A stretch of 64,000 nt of DNA, taken from AWTP1-13 sp033764875. GTDB lineage: Bacteria > Pseudomonadota > Alphaproteobacteria > Rhizobiales > Hyphomicrobiaceae. A program made the translations under genes and the position numbers. Below are positions 33,198-42,744 of the stretch, piece by piece. The notes below the pieces were generated by a model, which saw nothing but the letters and a program-made list of their open reading frames with translations, did not search any database and was not told the origin of the DNA. The stretch covers positions 51,895 through 115,894 of the forward strand of contig JANRIO010000044.1 of the NCBI GenBank assembly GCA_033764875.1. Reading direction: 5' to 3'. Every line of letters begins with the position of its first letter. Within the stretch, counting starts at the first letter, position 1.

Positions 33198-35144
33198 TCA
33201 GCTCGACTTCTTCACCCGCATGTACCACTCCACGAGCCGGCGCACTTGCCGGGCCGTGTAGCCGCGGGCGACCATCCGCTGCACGAACTCGTCGTGCTTC
33301 TTCTCGGTCTCGCTGTCCTGCTTCTTGCCGAAGCTGATCACCGGCAGCAGGTCCTCGACCTGGCTGAACATGCGCCGCTCGATCACGTCGCGGATCTTCT
33401 CGTAGCTCGTCCATGCCGGGTTCTTGCCGCCGTTCTTGGAGCGGGCCCGGAGCGAGAACTTGACCACCTCGAAGCGGAAGTCCTTCGGATTGGCGATGCC
33501 GGCGGGCTTCTCGATCTTGGACAGCTCCTGCTCCAGCACCTGCCGGCTCATGAGCTGGCCGGTATCGGGATCCTTGAAGTCGTGATCCTCGATCCAGGCG
33601 TCCGCGTAGGCGACGTAGCGGTCGAACAGGTTCTGCCCGAAATCGTTGTACGATTCGAGGTAGGCCTTCTGGATCTCGTTGCCGATGAACTCCGCGTACT
33701 TCGGCGACAGCTCCTCCTTCAGGAACTCGAGCCAGCGGCTCTCGGTTTCCTCCGGCATCTGCTCGCGGCGCACCGCCTGCTCGATGACGTAGAGCAGATG
33801 CACCGGGTCGGCCGCCACCTCGTGCGTGTCGAAGTTGAACGTCTCCGACAGGATCTTGTAGGCGAACCGCGTCGAGGCGCCGTCCATGCCCTCCATCACG
33901 CCCGCCGCGTCCCGGTACTCCTGGATGGTCTTGGCGTGCGGATCCGTGTCCTTGAGGCTCTCGCCGTCGTAGACGCGCATCTTGGAGAACAGCGACGAGT
34001 TCTCGTGCGGCTTCAGCCGCGTCAGCACCGAGAAGCGCGCCAGCATCTCCAGCGTGCCGGGCGCGATCGAGGCCTCCTTGAGCTCGCTGCCCGCGAGCAG
34101 CTTCTCGTAGATGTGCCGCTCCTCGGTGACGCGCAGGCAGTAGGGCACCTTGATCACGCTGATGCGGTCGAGGAAGGCCTCGTTGTTCTTGTTGGCGCGG
34201 AAGCTCTGCCACTCGCTCTCGTTGGAGTGCGCGACGATCAGCCCCTGGTAGGGCATGGCGCCGACGTTTTCCGTGCCGACGTAGTTGCGGTCCTGCGTCG
34301 CCGTCAGCAGCGGGTGCAGCATCTTCAGCGGCGCCTTGAACATCTCCACGAACTCGAGCACGCCCTGCGTGGTGCGGTTGAGACCGCCCGAGTAGGAGTA
34401 GGCGTCCGCGTCGTTCTGCCCGAAGTGCTCGAGCTTGCGGATGTCGACCTTGCCGACGAGCGCCGAGATGTCCTGGTTGTTCTCGTCGCCCGGCTCCGTC
34501 TTCGCCACGCAGATCTGGCGCAGCTTTGAGGGGTGCATGCGCACGACCGAGAACTTGGAGATGTCGCCGCCGAACTCGTCGAGGCGCTTCACCGCCCACG
34601 GGCTCATGTTGCCCATCAGGAGCCGCGCCGGGATGCCGTAGCGGTCCTCGAGCATGGAGCCCATCTGCGCCGGGTCGAACAGCCCGAGCGGGCTCTCGAA
34701 GATGGGGCTCACGTCGTCGTTGGTGGCGAGCACGTAGATCGGCCGCCGCTCCATCAGGTCCTTCAGCCTGTCCGCGAGCGAGGACTTGCCGCCGCCGACC
34801 GGTCCGAGCAGGTAGAGGATCTGCTTCTTCTCCTCGAGACCCTGCGCGGCATGCCGGAAGAATCCGACGATGCGCTCGATCGTCTCCTCGAGGCCGTAGA
34901 AATCCTTGAACGCCGGATAGACCTTCAAGGTGCGGTTCTGGAAGATGCGGCCGAGGCGCGCGTCTCGCGACGTGTCGACGAACTCGGGCTCGCCGATGGC
35001 CGCGATCATGCGCTCGGCCGTCGTGGCATACATGGAGGGGTCGTTGCGGCAGCCCTCGAGATACTCCCTCAAGGACATCCTGTGCTGCTTCTGACTCTCG
35101 TATGCCTGCGCATAGAGATCGAAAATGCTGTCCTTCGTCGTCAT
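33198..35144 (-). CDS. prkA: PrkA family serine protein kinase
   Basis: A 648-residue PrkA (YeaG). The AAA+-like N-terminal domain has Walker A GPVGGGKSS at 114-122; the C-terminal part is the PrkA-specific kinase-like domain. In Enterobacteriaceae YeaG acts in nitrogen starvation and stationary phase; some homologues have been reported to be proteases rather than kinases, so activity is uncertain. It is first in the conserved prkA-DUF444-spoVR operon. The start at 35144 (MTTKDSIFDLY) fits the family better than the frame's upstream ATG at 35165. Confidence 0.95.
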   Translation of the reverse strand: MTTKDSIFDLYAQAYESQKQHRMSLREYLEGCRNDPSMYATTAERMIAAIGEPEFVDTSRDARLGRIFQNRTLKVYPAFKDFYGLEETIERIVGFFRHAAQGLEEKKQILYLLGPVGGGKSSLADRLKDLMERRPIYVLATNDDVSPIFESPLGLFDPAQMGSMLEDRYGIPARLLMGNMSPWAVKRLDEFGGDISKFSVVRMHPSKLRQICVAKTEPGDENNQDISALVGKVDIRKLEHFGQNDADAYSYSGGLNRTTQGVLEFVEMFKAPLKMLHPLLTATQDRNYVGTENVGAMPYQGLIVAHSNESEWQSFRANKNNEAFLDRISVIKVPYCLRVTEERHIYEKLLAGSELKEASIAPGTLEMLARFSVLTRLKPHENSSLFSKMRVYDGESLKDTDPHAKTIQEYRDAAGVMEGMDGASTRFAYKILSETFNFDTHEVAADPVHLLYVIEQAVRREQMPEETESRWLEFLKEELSPKYAEFIGNEIQKAYLESYNDFGQNLFDRYVAYADAWIEDHDFKDPDTGQLMSRQVLEQELSKIEKPAGIANPKDFRFEVVKFSLRARSKNGGKNPAWTSYEKIRDVIERRMFSQVEDLLPVISFGKKQDSETEKKHDEFVQRMVARGYTARQVRRLVEWYMRVKKSS

Positions 35145-35542
35145 GTGTTCACCGCCTTCTGCCATCGGCGCGCATCCCGAAGCTTAGACCAAAAAAGTGG
35201 GGCGCGGATATGGGACGGCCACTTTGTCCAGCCTAGTTGCCGCATGGTGCCACAGGGCCCTCCACAGCGCGTTTAATTCTTAGTAATGTATTGGGGATCC
35301 AAACGCCCAAGAACAAGTGACGTTTCCTCTTGCTTCCGAAGACTTAGGAGAGGCGGACGTCTGCTTGCCCGCCGCCGCGCGGGACTGCCGGACTTGGTAA
35401 ATTCCACAGGACCTGTCCCCAGCCTCTGCACATGCGCATGCGCGCGTGCACCGGTTGCGGCTTTTAGCCCGCCGAATCTCCACACTTTGCCGCCGCCGCA
35501 GGCAACCGCGCTGAGCAACGGCTCAAATTTCGCCCACCTGCA
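35145..35542. other. intergenic region upstream of prkA
   Basis: A 398-base gap between hisF and prkA, both on the minus strand. It contains an EcfG-like promoter match at 35302-35327 and an alternating ATGCGCATGCGCGCGTGC tract near 35433. No gene is evident. Confidence 0.5.
35302..35327 (-). promoter_or_regulatory. EcfG-type stress promoter candidate for prkA
   Basis: On the minus strand GGAAAC (35327-35322) is followed after 16 bases by CGTT (35305-35302). The general-stress sigma factor of alphaproteobacteria prefers GGAAC-N16/17-CGTT, so this is one insertion or mismatch away. The transcript leader would be about 150 bases. Confidence 0.35.
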
Positions 35543-36328
35543 TCAGGCAACGCCGTCCAGGCGCATCGGGATGCCTGCCGCCGCCATGTGGCGCTTTGCG
35601 GCGCCGATGCTGAACGTCCCGAAGTGGAAGATGGATGCCGCCAGCACGGCGCTGGCATGCCCGACTGTCACGCCCTCGACCAGGTGCTCCAGCGTGCCGA
35701 CGCCGCCGGAGGCAATCACCGGCACCGAGACCGCGTCGGCGACGGCGCGGGTGAGGCCGAGGTCGAAGCCGATCTTGGTGCCGTCGCGGTCCATCGAGGT
35801 CAGCAGGATCTCGCCCGCTCCGAGGCCCACCACCTCGCGCGCGTAGGCCACGGCGTCGAGCCCCGTCGCGTTCCGCCCGCCGTGCGTGAACACCTCCCAG
35901 CGCGGCGGCTCCGCCTCCGCCGAGACCTTCTTGGCGTCGATGGCGACGACGATGCACTGGGAGCCGAATTTCTCCGCCCCCTCGCCGACGAAGGCGCGCC
36001 GCTGCACCGCCGAGGTATTGATCGAGACCTTGTCCGCCCCTGCTTCCAGCAGCCGCCGGATGTCCTCCACCGTGCGCACGCCGCCGCCGACCGTGAGTGG
36101 CATGAAGCAGCGCTCGGCGGTCTGCTCCACGATGTCGAAGATGGTGTCGCGGTTCTCGTGGCTGGCCGTGATGTCGAGGAAGCACAATTCGTCGGCTCCG
36201 GCCGCATCGTACGCAGCCGCCGCCTCCACCGGATCGCCGGCGTCCGCAAGGTCGACGAAGTTGACCCCCTTCACGACGCGCCCGTCCTTCACGTCGAGGC
36301 AGGGGATGATGCGGATCTTGAGGGTCAA
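35543..36328 (-). CDS. hisF: imidazole glycerol phosphate synthase, cyclase subunit
   Basis: HisF uses ammonia from the HisH glutaminase to close the imidazole ring in histidine synthesis, releasing IGP and AICAR. The (beta/alpha)8 barrel is complete: RIIPCLDVKDGRVVKG near the start with catalytic Asp12, the second catalytic Asp131 in VVAIDAK, and the phosphate-binding VGGGVRT and IASGGVGT loops. The TTG start at 36328 with GAGG upstream gives 261 residues, the family length; a second TTG at 36346 adds six residues and is also possible. No hisH, hisA or hisE is adjacent, although hisA and hisF usually cluster. Confidence 0.95.
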   Translation of the reverse strand: MTLKIRIIPCLDVKDGRVVKGVNFVDLADAGDPVEAAAAYDAAGADELCFLDITASHENRDTIFDIVEQTAERCFMPLTVGGGVRTVEDIRRLLEAGADKVSINTSAVQRRAFVGEGAEKFGSQCIVVAIDAKKVSAEAEPPRWEVFTHGGRNATGLDAVAYAREVVGLGAGEILLTSMDRDGTKIGFDLGLTRAVADAVSVPVIASGGVGTLEHLVEGVTVGHASAVLAASIFHFGTFSIGAAKRHMAAAGIPMRLDGVA

Positions 36329-36545
36329 GGCGGCCTCGCGCTTCAAGCACTTCCAGGCCCACTTCTACCCCAGGCCGGCGCCGATCGGAAACATTGCCAC
36401 GCGCCGGCCGCAGCCCGAGCCCATTCCCGCCCCAATCGCAAGCTAATTCAGCCTGTTAATGCGACACGATTGGTCCAGCGTACGGGCGCAGACGGCCGCC
36501 GCGGCCAGGGCCGCAGGCAGCGTGCGGGGACGTGCGCGCTGCGCC

Positions 36546-38846
36546 ATGCACCGTCTCGCCATGGCCCTCCTGGCTCTTCTCCTGCTGCTCCCGGCGCCGA
36601 CCTTGGCCGCCGACAGGCTCGTCGCCATCGATGTCGTTGGCAACAGATCGCTCTCCGCCGACAGCATCCGCGCCCGCCTGCCACTGCGCATTGGCGACGC
36701 TTACGATGCCGCGCACCTCGACCAGGCCATCCAGACCCTTTATGCCACGGGCCTCTTCGCCGACGTCCGCGTCAATGGCCAGTCGGGGCGGGTCACCGTC
36801 GCGGTGGTCGAGAACCCGATCGTCGCGAGCGTTGCCATCGAGGGCAACGCGTCGATTGAAACGTCGCAGCTGCTGTCGCTCCTGACCCTCAAGCAGCGCT
36901 CGCGCTACACCGCTGCCAAGGCGCACGCCGACGCCCTGCGCGTCCGCGACTACTATCGCGCCCAAGGCCGCCAGGCGACCAGCGTCACGCCCCGCACGCG
37001 CGAGCGGCCCGACGGCCAGCTCGAGCTCGTTCACGTCGTCGCCGAGGCCGAGGTGGCCAAGGTCGCCCGCATTGCCTTTGCCGGCAACCGCGCCTTCTCC
37101 GACCAGGAGCTGAAAGGCGTCGTCACCACCAGCGAATCGGGCTGGCTCGACATTCTGAAGCGGGCGGCCTTCTACGACGCGGAGCGTCTGCGGCAGGACG
37201 CGGAGCTGTTGCGCCGCTACTACCGCACGCATGGCTTCCCCGACGCCAAGGTCGGCCAGCCGGAGGCCGTCGAGACCGAGGATGGCAAGGCCTACCGCGT
37301 CACCTTCACCATTGACGAGGGTGTCCGCTACGGCATGCGCGCCGGCAGCATCGATAGCCGGCTGCGCGCGGTCGACACACGCGGGTTGACTCCCGTCCGC
37401 AAGCTCGCCGACGGCGCCGCCTACGATGAGGAGGCGATCGAGCGGTCGGTCGAAGACATCACCCTCGCGCTGAGTCGCCAGGGCTTCGCCTTCGCCCGCG
37501 TCAAGACCGTGCCGGTCCGCGACGAGAGGACGCAAACCATCCGCATCGACTTCGTGGTCACCGATGGGCCCGCCTTCTACGCCGAGCGCATCGATATCGC
37601 GGGCAACACCAAGACCCGCGACGAGGTCATCCGCCGCGAGCTGCGCATTGCCGAGGGCGATCCCGTCAACGCCCTGCTCCTGGAGCGGGCGAGGAAGCGC
37701 GTCATGGCGCTGGGCTTCTTCAAGTCGGTCGATCTCAAGCGCCACCGCGGCTCCGCCGATGACAAGCTCGTGCTGACCGTCGAGGTGGTGGAGGACGACA
37801 GCCGCAACATCGGCTTCGGCATCGGCTACTCCACGGCCGAGGGCGTCGTCGGCGACCTCAACCTCGGCGAGAAGAACCTGCTCGGCACCGGCCAGCGGCT
37901 GGGTGTCAAGCTTTCGGGCAGCGCCAGCCGCCTCCAGGCGGAGCTCGGCTTCACCGAGCCGCGCTTTCTGGGCAGCTCCGTCGCCGCCGGCTTCGATCTC
38001 TTCTACAAGGACATCGACTACGCCCAGTACGCCTCCTACAAGGGCGAGAGCGTCGGCTTCAAGCTGCGGGCGAGCTACCCCGTCGACGACACCTGGACGG
38101 TCGGCGTCAACTACGGCTATTCGCGCAGCACCCTCTACGACATCGGCGCCAACGCCTCGCCCGCCATCAAGCAGGCGGTGCCGGGCTATCCCAACGCCAC
38201 CTCGACCGCCTACGACACGTCCTCCCTCGGCTACAGCGTCGCCTACGACACGCGCGACAGCAAGCGCCGGCCCACGTCCGGCGTCGTCATCTCGCTCTCG
38301 CAGGATCTCGCCGGCCTCGGCGGCGACGTCCGCTACATCCGCACGGGAACCGACCTCAAGACCTACCACGCCGTCGCCGACGGCGTGACGGCGCAGCTGC
38401 GGGCCGCCGGCGGCACCATCGTCGGCTGGGGCGGCCAGGACGTGCGCCTGCTCGACCTCTACTACAAGGGCAACGACATCGTGCGCGGCTTTGCCCCCGC
38501 CGGCATCGGCCCGCGCGACGCCTCCAGCGCCAACGCGGACGCCCTCGGCGGCAAGAGCTACTTCACCACCTCCTCAGAGCTGCTGTTCGCGATTCCCGGC
38601 GTTCCCCGGGACATCGGCCTCAAGGGCGCGATCTTCGCCGACGTCGGCTCGCTGTGGAGCGCCAACAGGAGTGCGGCTGCGGCCTCGGGCACGGTCGGCA
38701 GCGCCTTCGTCCCGCGCGCCTCCGTCGGCGTCGGGCTCGGCTGGGACAGCCCCATCGGCACGCTCCGCGTCGACTACGCCATCCCGCTCGCCAAGCAGTC
38801 CTTCGACAAGACCCAGCCGCTGAGCTTCGGGCTAAGCCCGTTCTGA
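36546..38846 (+). CDS. bamA: BamA-like outer-membrane assembly factor (POTRA + barrel)
   Basis: A 766-residue Omp85 protein. The signal peptide MHRLAMALLALLLLLPAPTL ends at an AA-DR cleavage region. Five POTRA-like repeats span about 25-400, followed by the 16-strand barrel. The lid motif IVRGFAP (VRGF) is near 650, and the protein ends in the aromatic C-terminal signature LSFGLSPF. It folds and inserts outer-membrane barrels. ATG 36546 gives the signal peptide at the N-terminus; an upstream ATG at 36459 adds 29 polar residues. The usual neighbours rseP, lpxD, fabZ and lpxA are absent, so this could be a second copy or a TamA-like relative, though length and sequence favour BamA. Confidence 0.88.
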   Translation: MHRLAMALLALLLLLPAPTLAADRLVAIDVVGNRSLSADSIRARLPLRIGDAYDAAHLDQAIQTLYATGLFADVRVNGQSGRVTVAVVENPIVASVAIEGNASIETSQLLSLLTLKQRSRYTAAKAHADALRVRDYYRAQGRQATSVTPRTRERPDGQLELVHVVAEAEVAKVARIAFAGNRAFSDQELKGVVTTSESGWLDILKRAAFYDAERLRQDAELLRRYYRTHGFPDAKVGQPEAVETEDGKAYRVTFTIDEGVRYGMRAGSIDSRLRAVDTRGLTPVRKLADGAAYDEEAIERSVEDITLALSRQGFAFARVKTVPVRDERTQTIRIDFVVTDGPAFYAERIDIAGNTKTRDEVIRRELRIAEGDPVNALLLERARKRVMALGFFKSVDLKRHRGSADDKLVLTVEVVEDDSRNIGFGIGYSTAEGVVGDLNLGEKNLLGTGQRLGVKLSGSASRLQAELGFTEPRFLGSSVAAGFDLFYKDIDYAQYASYKGESVGFKLRASYPVDDTWTVGVNYGYSRSTLYDIGANASPAIKQAVPGYPNATSTAYDTSSLGYSVAYDTRDSKRRPTSGVVISLSQDLAGLGGDVRYIRTGTDLKTYHAVADGVTAQLRAAGGTIVGWGGQDVRLLDLYYKGNDIVRGFAPAGIGPRDASSANADALGGKSYFTTSSELLFAIPGVPRDIGLKGAIFADVGSLWSANRSAAAASGTVGSAFVPRASVGVGLGWDSPIGTLRVDYAIPLAKQSFDKTQPLSFGLSPF

Positions 38847-39137
38847 CGGCCGCCGACGGCCCCGCCCGGCAACCGTCGGCTTGGTCTCGACGCTGACCAT
38901 GTCGCGCCCTCGGGCGGCTTCCGCCCACTTGCCCGGCGCCGGTCCGCGCGGCCGCGAGAGACGCTCCGGACCCAGCGGAAGCTGGACCATTGCGCCATGC
39001 CGCAAGGCACCGTAGGATTTGCCCATACGATCAGTGTGGGCACGGTCGGATCACTGCGCGCCTCGTTCCTGAGCAAGGCCAGCGGCACCCCCTGTCTCGA
39101 ACTCTGGCGCGGCCCACAGCTATTCATCCCGACCTTG

Positions 39138-41315
39138 ATGTTGCAGACCCTCACGCGAGACTTCCTGGCCGGCGCCGTCGTCTCTCTCACACTGATCGCC
39201 AACATCGTCTCGTTCGCCGCCTTGATGTTCACGGGCGAGCTGAGCGCGGGCGTCCCGGTGGCGGTCTGGGCCCTGCTGGTCGGCAGCTGCATCGGCGGCC
39301 TCTGGATCGCGGCCAGCACCTCCCTGCCCCCGCTCGCGACAGGCATCGATTCGCCCACCGGCGCGCTGCTCGTCATCGTCAGCGGCATGGTCGGGAGCGC
39401 CGTGCTCGCAGCCGGCGGCTCGACGCGCTCGGCCATCGATACGACGATGCTGGCCTTCTCGATCGTCACGCTGCTGTCGGGCGCCCTGTTCCTCGGCTTC
39501 GGCATCGCGCGCCGCGGTCCCTTCTTCCGCTTCGTTCCCTATAGCGTCGTCGGCGGCTTCCTGGCGGCCACCGGCTGCCTGCTGATTGCCGGCGGCATCA
39601 AGATGACGACAGGCGTGACCTTCTCCAACGCCTCGGCGGCCCTGAGGATGTCGGCGGCCGACGTCGCCAGGCTGGTCGCGGCGGTGGGCGCGCTGGGCGT
39701 CCTGCTCGCCGTGCGCAGGGTCGTGAAGAGCCCGTACGCCATTCCCCTCGCCATTCTCGTCATGATCGTGGTCGGCAACGTTGCCCTCGCCCTCCTCGGC
39801 CGCACCTCGCCGCAATCGGGTTGGTACATGTACTCGCCCGGCACCCTCGAGGCGTGGCGGCCGCTGACGGCGCTCCGGAGAGCGACCATCGACTGGGCTG
39901 CCCTCCTCCACGTGCTGCCGGAGATCTTCGCCACCATGGCCGTGGCCACGATCTCGCTCGTCACCAAGGTCTCCAGCGTCGAGGTGGCCCGCGCCGAGGC
40001 CGGCGACCTCGACCGCGAGTTCCGCGCCCACGGCGTGGCCAACCTCCTGATGCTGCCCTTCGGCGGCGTCACCGCCTCGATGCAGATTGGCTCGAGCCGG
40101 CTCCTCGAGCAGGCGGGCGGCGCCACGCGCTGGAGCGGGGCGGCGTGCGCGCTCGTGTTCGGTCTCGTGGCCCTGCTCAACATCGACCTGCCGGGCCTGA
40201 TCCCGACGCCGATCGCGGCCGCCCTCGTGTTCCTCCTGGGCTGGAGCTTTCTGGCCGACAGCCTGCGCCGGCCCATCCTGCAGCGGACCTGGCTCGACCT
40301 CTCGCTGGCGCTTGCCATCATGCTGGTATGCCTGAGGTTCGGCTACATCGTCGGCGTCGTCGCCGGCGTCTTCTGCGCCTGCCTGCTGTTCGCCATCAGC
40401 TACGGCCGCATCGGCGTCGTGCGCCGGCACGCCTCGCGCGCGCTTGCCGCAAGCAGCGTCGACCGCTCCCTCGAGGACGAGCGCACGCTGCGCCGGGAGG
40501 GCGAGGCGATCCAGATCTACTGGCTCAGCGGCTACATCTTCTTCGGCTCCTCCGACAGGGTGTTCGAGCGCATCCGGCAGGACATCGACGCGCGCGCCGA
40601 TGGCGCCGTGCGCTTCATGATCGTCGATTTCTCCGGCGTCACGGGCGCCGACACCTCGGCCTTCATGAGCCTGATGAAGCTCAAGAGCTACTGCGACAGG
40701 CGCGGCATCACGCTGGCGTGCGCGGCCATCGCAAGCCCCGGCCGCGCCGCGCTCGAGCGCGACGGCTTCGTCGGCCCGCGCAGCCGCCACCGCCTGTTCC
40801 CCGACCGCGACGCCGCGCTCGAGTGGTGCGAGGATCAGCTGCTGGCTGCCCGCGGCGGCGCGCGGCCGGAGGAGCAGGCCCGCTTCGAGCTGTGGCTGAA
40901 ACGCGAGCTCGCCTCGGCCGCCGAGCCGTCCGAGCTGCTGGCGCATTTCGCGCGCAAGTCGGTGGCCGCGGGCCAGGTCGTCTACACCCAGGGCGAGGCC
41001 TCCGACAGCATCGACTTCATCGCCGCCGGCACGCTGTCCGTCATCCGCGACAACGGCGATGGCACCCGGACGCGGCTGCGCCGCATCGCGACGCACTCCG
41101 TCATCGGCGAGATGGGCTTCTTCCGGCGCACGCCGCGGACCGCAACCGTGATCGCCGACGAGGACACCGTCCTCTTCAGCCTGTCGCGCGAGAGCTTCCA
41201 GCGGCTGCGCGAGGGCGAGCCGAAGCTCGCGGGCGAGATTTACGACTTCATCATCCGCGTGCTGGCCGACCGCCTCGATTTCGCCAACAGCGAGGTAGCC
41301 TCGCTCGCGGGCTGA
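39138..41315 (+). CDS. SulP-family transporter with STAS and cNMP-binding domains
   Basis: About 725 residues in three modules. Residues 5-430 are a SulP/SLC26 inorganic-anion transporter domain with about ten to twelve helices. Residues about 445-560 form a STAS domain around VDFSGVTGADTSAFMSL. Residues about 580-715 are a cyclic-nucleotide-binding fold with the block GEMGFFRRTPRTATVIADED. Transport could be gated by a cyclic nucleotide; the substrate (sulfate, bicarbonate or other) is unknown. In the cNMP phosphate cassette the usual R-S-A is R-T-A. Start is uncertain: the frame is open to ATG 38997 (772 residues), but family N-termini favour 39138. Confidence 0.85.
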   Translation: MLQTLTRDFLAGAVVSLTLIANIVSFAALMFTGELSAGVPVAVWALLVGSCIGGLWIAASTSLPPLATGIDSPTGALLVIVSGMVGSAVLAAGGSTRSAIDTTMLAFSIVTLLSGALFLGFGIARRGPFFRFVPYSVVGGFLAATGCLLIAGGIKMTTGVTFSNASAALRMSAADVARLVAAVGALGVLLAVRRVVKSPYAIPLAILVMIVVGNVALALLGRTSPQSGWYMYSPGTLEAWRPLTALRRATIDWAALLHVLPEIFATMAVATISLVTKVSSVEVARAEAGDLDREFRAHGVANLLMLPFGGVTASMQIGSSRLLEQAGGATRWSGAACALVFGLVALLNIDLPGLIPTPIAAALVFLLGWSFLADSLRRPILQRTWLDLSLALAIMLVCLRFGYIVGVVAGVFCACLLFAISYGRIGVVRRHASRALAASSVDRSLEDERTLRREGEAIQIYWLSGYIFFGSSDRVFERIRQDIDARADGAVRFMIVDFSGVTGADTSAFMSLMKLKSYCDRRGITLACAAIASPGRAALERDGFVGPRSRHRLFPDRDAALEWCEDQLLAARGGARPEEQARFELWLKRELASAAEPSELLAHFARKSVAAGQVVYTQGEASDSIDFIAAGTLSVIRDNGDGTRTRLRRIATHSVIGEMGFFRRTPRTATVIADEDTVLFSLSRESFQRLREGEPKLAGEIYDFIIRVLADRLDFANSEVASLAG

Positions 41316-41389
41316 CGGCCGCCGCATCCTCGCCAATCCGGGCCGACGCACCGGTGCGGCCGTCCGCCGCTGTGGCGGGCGCGGTGTCT

Positions 41390-41857
41390 CTAGCCCTCGC
41401 CGGCGTCCGCCGCCGACCGGCTCATGGCCTCGACGATCTCGGCGAGCGAGGCGATGAAACGCGCCCGCTCGCGCGCCTTCAGCACCGAGAGGATGCGGGT
41501 GTCGACGCGCGATGCGGCCGGCCGCATGGCGGACAGCGCCGCGCGGCCCTTGGCCGTGATGCGCACCGCGTACATGCGCGCGTCCTCCTTCGTGCGCTTG
41601 CGCTGCAGAAGCTTGCGCTCCACCAACCTGCGCACGATATCAGCCAAGGTCGAGCGGTCGACGCCGGTCTGCTCGACGAGGCCCGTCTGGCTCACATCGG
41701 GGGTCGCCGCGACGGCGGCGAGGATCGCGTACTGGCGCGGAGTGAGGTCCGTATGGCCCGTCTCCTTCGCGAACAAGACCTCCGCGCACTGGCCGGCGCG
41801 ATGCAAAAGGTGCAATGCGGACGTCTCGAGCGCCCGGCCACGACTGCTGTTTTTCAC
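41390..41857 (-). CDS. MarR family transcriptional regulator
   Basis: A 155-residue winged-helix regulator. The DNA-binding part reads LTPRQYAILAAVA, then TGLVEQTGVDRSTLADIVRR (recognition helix) and the wing around KRTKEDARMYAVRIT. Dimerisation helices flank it. The effector is unknown. The GTG start at 41857 has GGAG about 10 bases upstream and gives the usual length; the frame is open to 42001. It converges on the SulP gene; the DUF599-ruvX pair lies upstream. Target genes cannot be inferred. Confidence 0.88.
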   Translation of the reverse strand: MKNSSRGRALETSALHLLHRAGQCAEVLFAKETGHTDLTPRQYAILAAVAATPDVSQTGLVEQTGVDRSTLADIVRRLVERKLLQRKRTKEDARMYAVRITAKGRAALSAMRPAASRVDTRILSVLKARERARFIASLAEIVEAMSRSAADAGEG

Positions 41858-42054
41858 TGATCCACACTCCGTCGCATCCTGATGCGCAGACAAACGCCGG
41901 CGGGGCGAGAACGGCTCCTGCTCAATGCTGCCACATCTCAACTCTGGTCTGGCAAATTCGATCGACCACCGGACTAATGCATTGTCCGGCATCAAGCTCA
42001 CGCATCCAAGCTTATGGCACCCCGACGCCCGCTTGAAAAGCCTTGAACGTCAGC

Positions 42055-42744
42055 CTACGGCTTGTCGCCGAGCACGACGGCGCGCGAGCGCGAGAAGAAG
42101 TCGCGCCTGATCAGGATCAACATCACCCACGTCGTCGCGACGATGAAGGCCAGCGGATGGAAGAACCACGCGATCGCAGCAATCGCATGGTAGAACGAGC
42201 GCAATCCGCTGTTGGTATGCTCCGCTGCCAGACCGATCAGCCGCGCGGTGCGCCGCGCGTGCGCCTCGACCTCGGCCTCCGGTGATCCCGGCAGCGGCGT
42301 CGCGCCGATCATGATCGCTGTATAGTGAGACAGCCGGAAGCCCCAGGCGAACTTGAAGAAGGCGTAGATGAACACGCTCATGATGAGCAGAAGCTTCACC
42401 TCCCACATCAGGGAGGACGACGGGGCGACGTAGGGCAGCCGCTCGAGCATGGCCTGGACCTTCTCGCCCGAGCCGACGCTTGCCGCCAGGCCGCCCACGG
42501 CGATGGCGCTGGTCGAGGCGAAGAAGGCGTTGCCCTGGCTGAGGCTCGACAGCAGCACGGCATCGATCATGCGGTTCTCCCGGCGGGCCATGTTCTGCAT
42601 CCACAGCATGCGCTGGGCCTGCACGGCGCCGACCAGGCTGCGCCCCCCGAAGGCCGTCCGGTGCAGGATGATCCGGTACAGGCCGACCGTGGCGATGAAG
42701 TAGCAGAGCGCGAAGAAGTCGGGCTCGGTCATGAAGCCGATCAT
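42055..42744 (-). CDS. DUF599 family membrane protein
   Basis: A 229-residue protein with four hydrophobic segments (about 9-24, 70-88, 112-132 and 188-210) and the conserved blocks QNMARRENRMIDAVLL and FFKFAWGFRLSHYT characteristic of DUF599. Its function is unknown. Its ATG overlaps the ruvX stop codon by four bases, so it is translationally coupled to ruvX. Confidence 0.88.
   Translation of the reverse strand: MIGFMTEPDFFALCYFIATVGLYRIILHRTAFGGRSLVGAVQAQRMLWMQNMARRENRMIDAVLLSSLSQGNAFFASTSAIAVGGLAASVGSGEKVQAMLERLPYVAPSSSLMWEVKLLLIMSVFIYAFFKFAWGFRLSHYTAIMIGATPLPGSPEAEVEAHARRTARLIGLAAEHTNSGLRSFYHAIAAIAWFFHPLAFIVATTWVMLILIRRDFFSRSRAVVLGDKP

Noticed and set aside
36456..38369. 637-codon open frame antisense to the BamA gene
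   Set aside because: It overlaps a well-supported gene in full, has no recognisable domain and has shadow-type composition.
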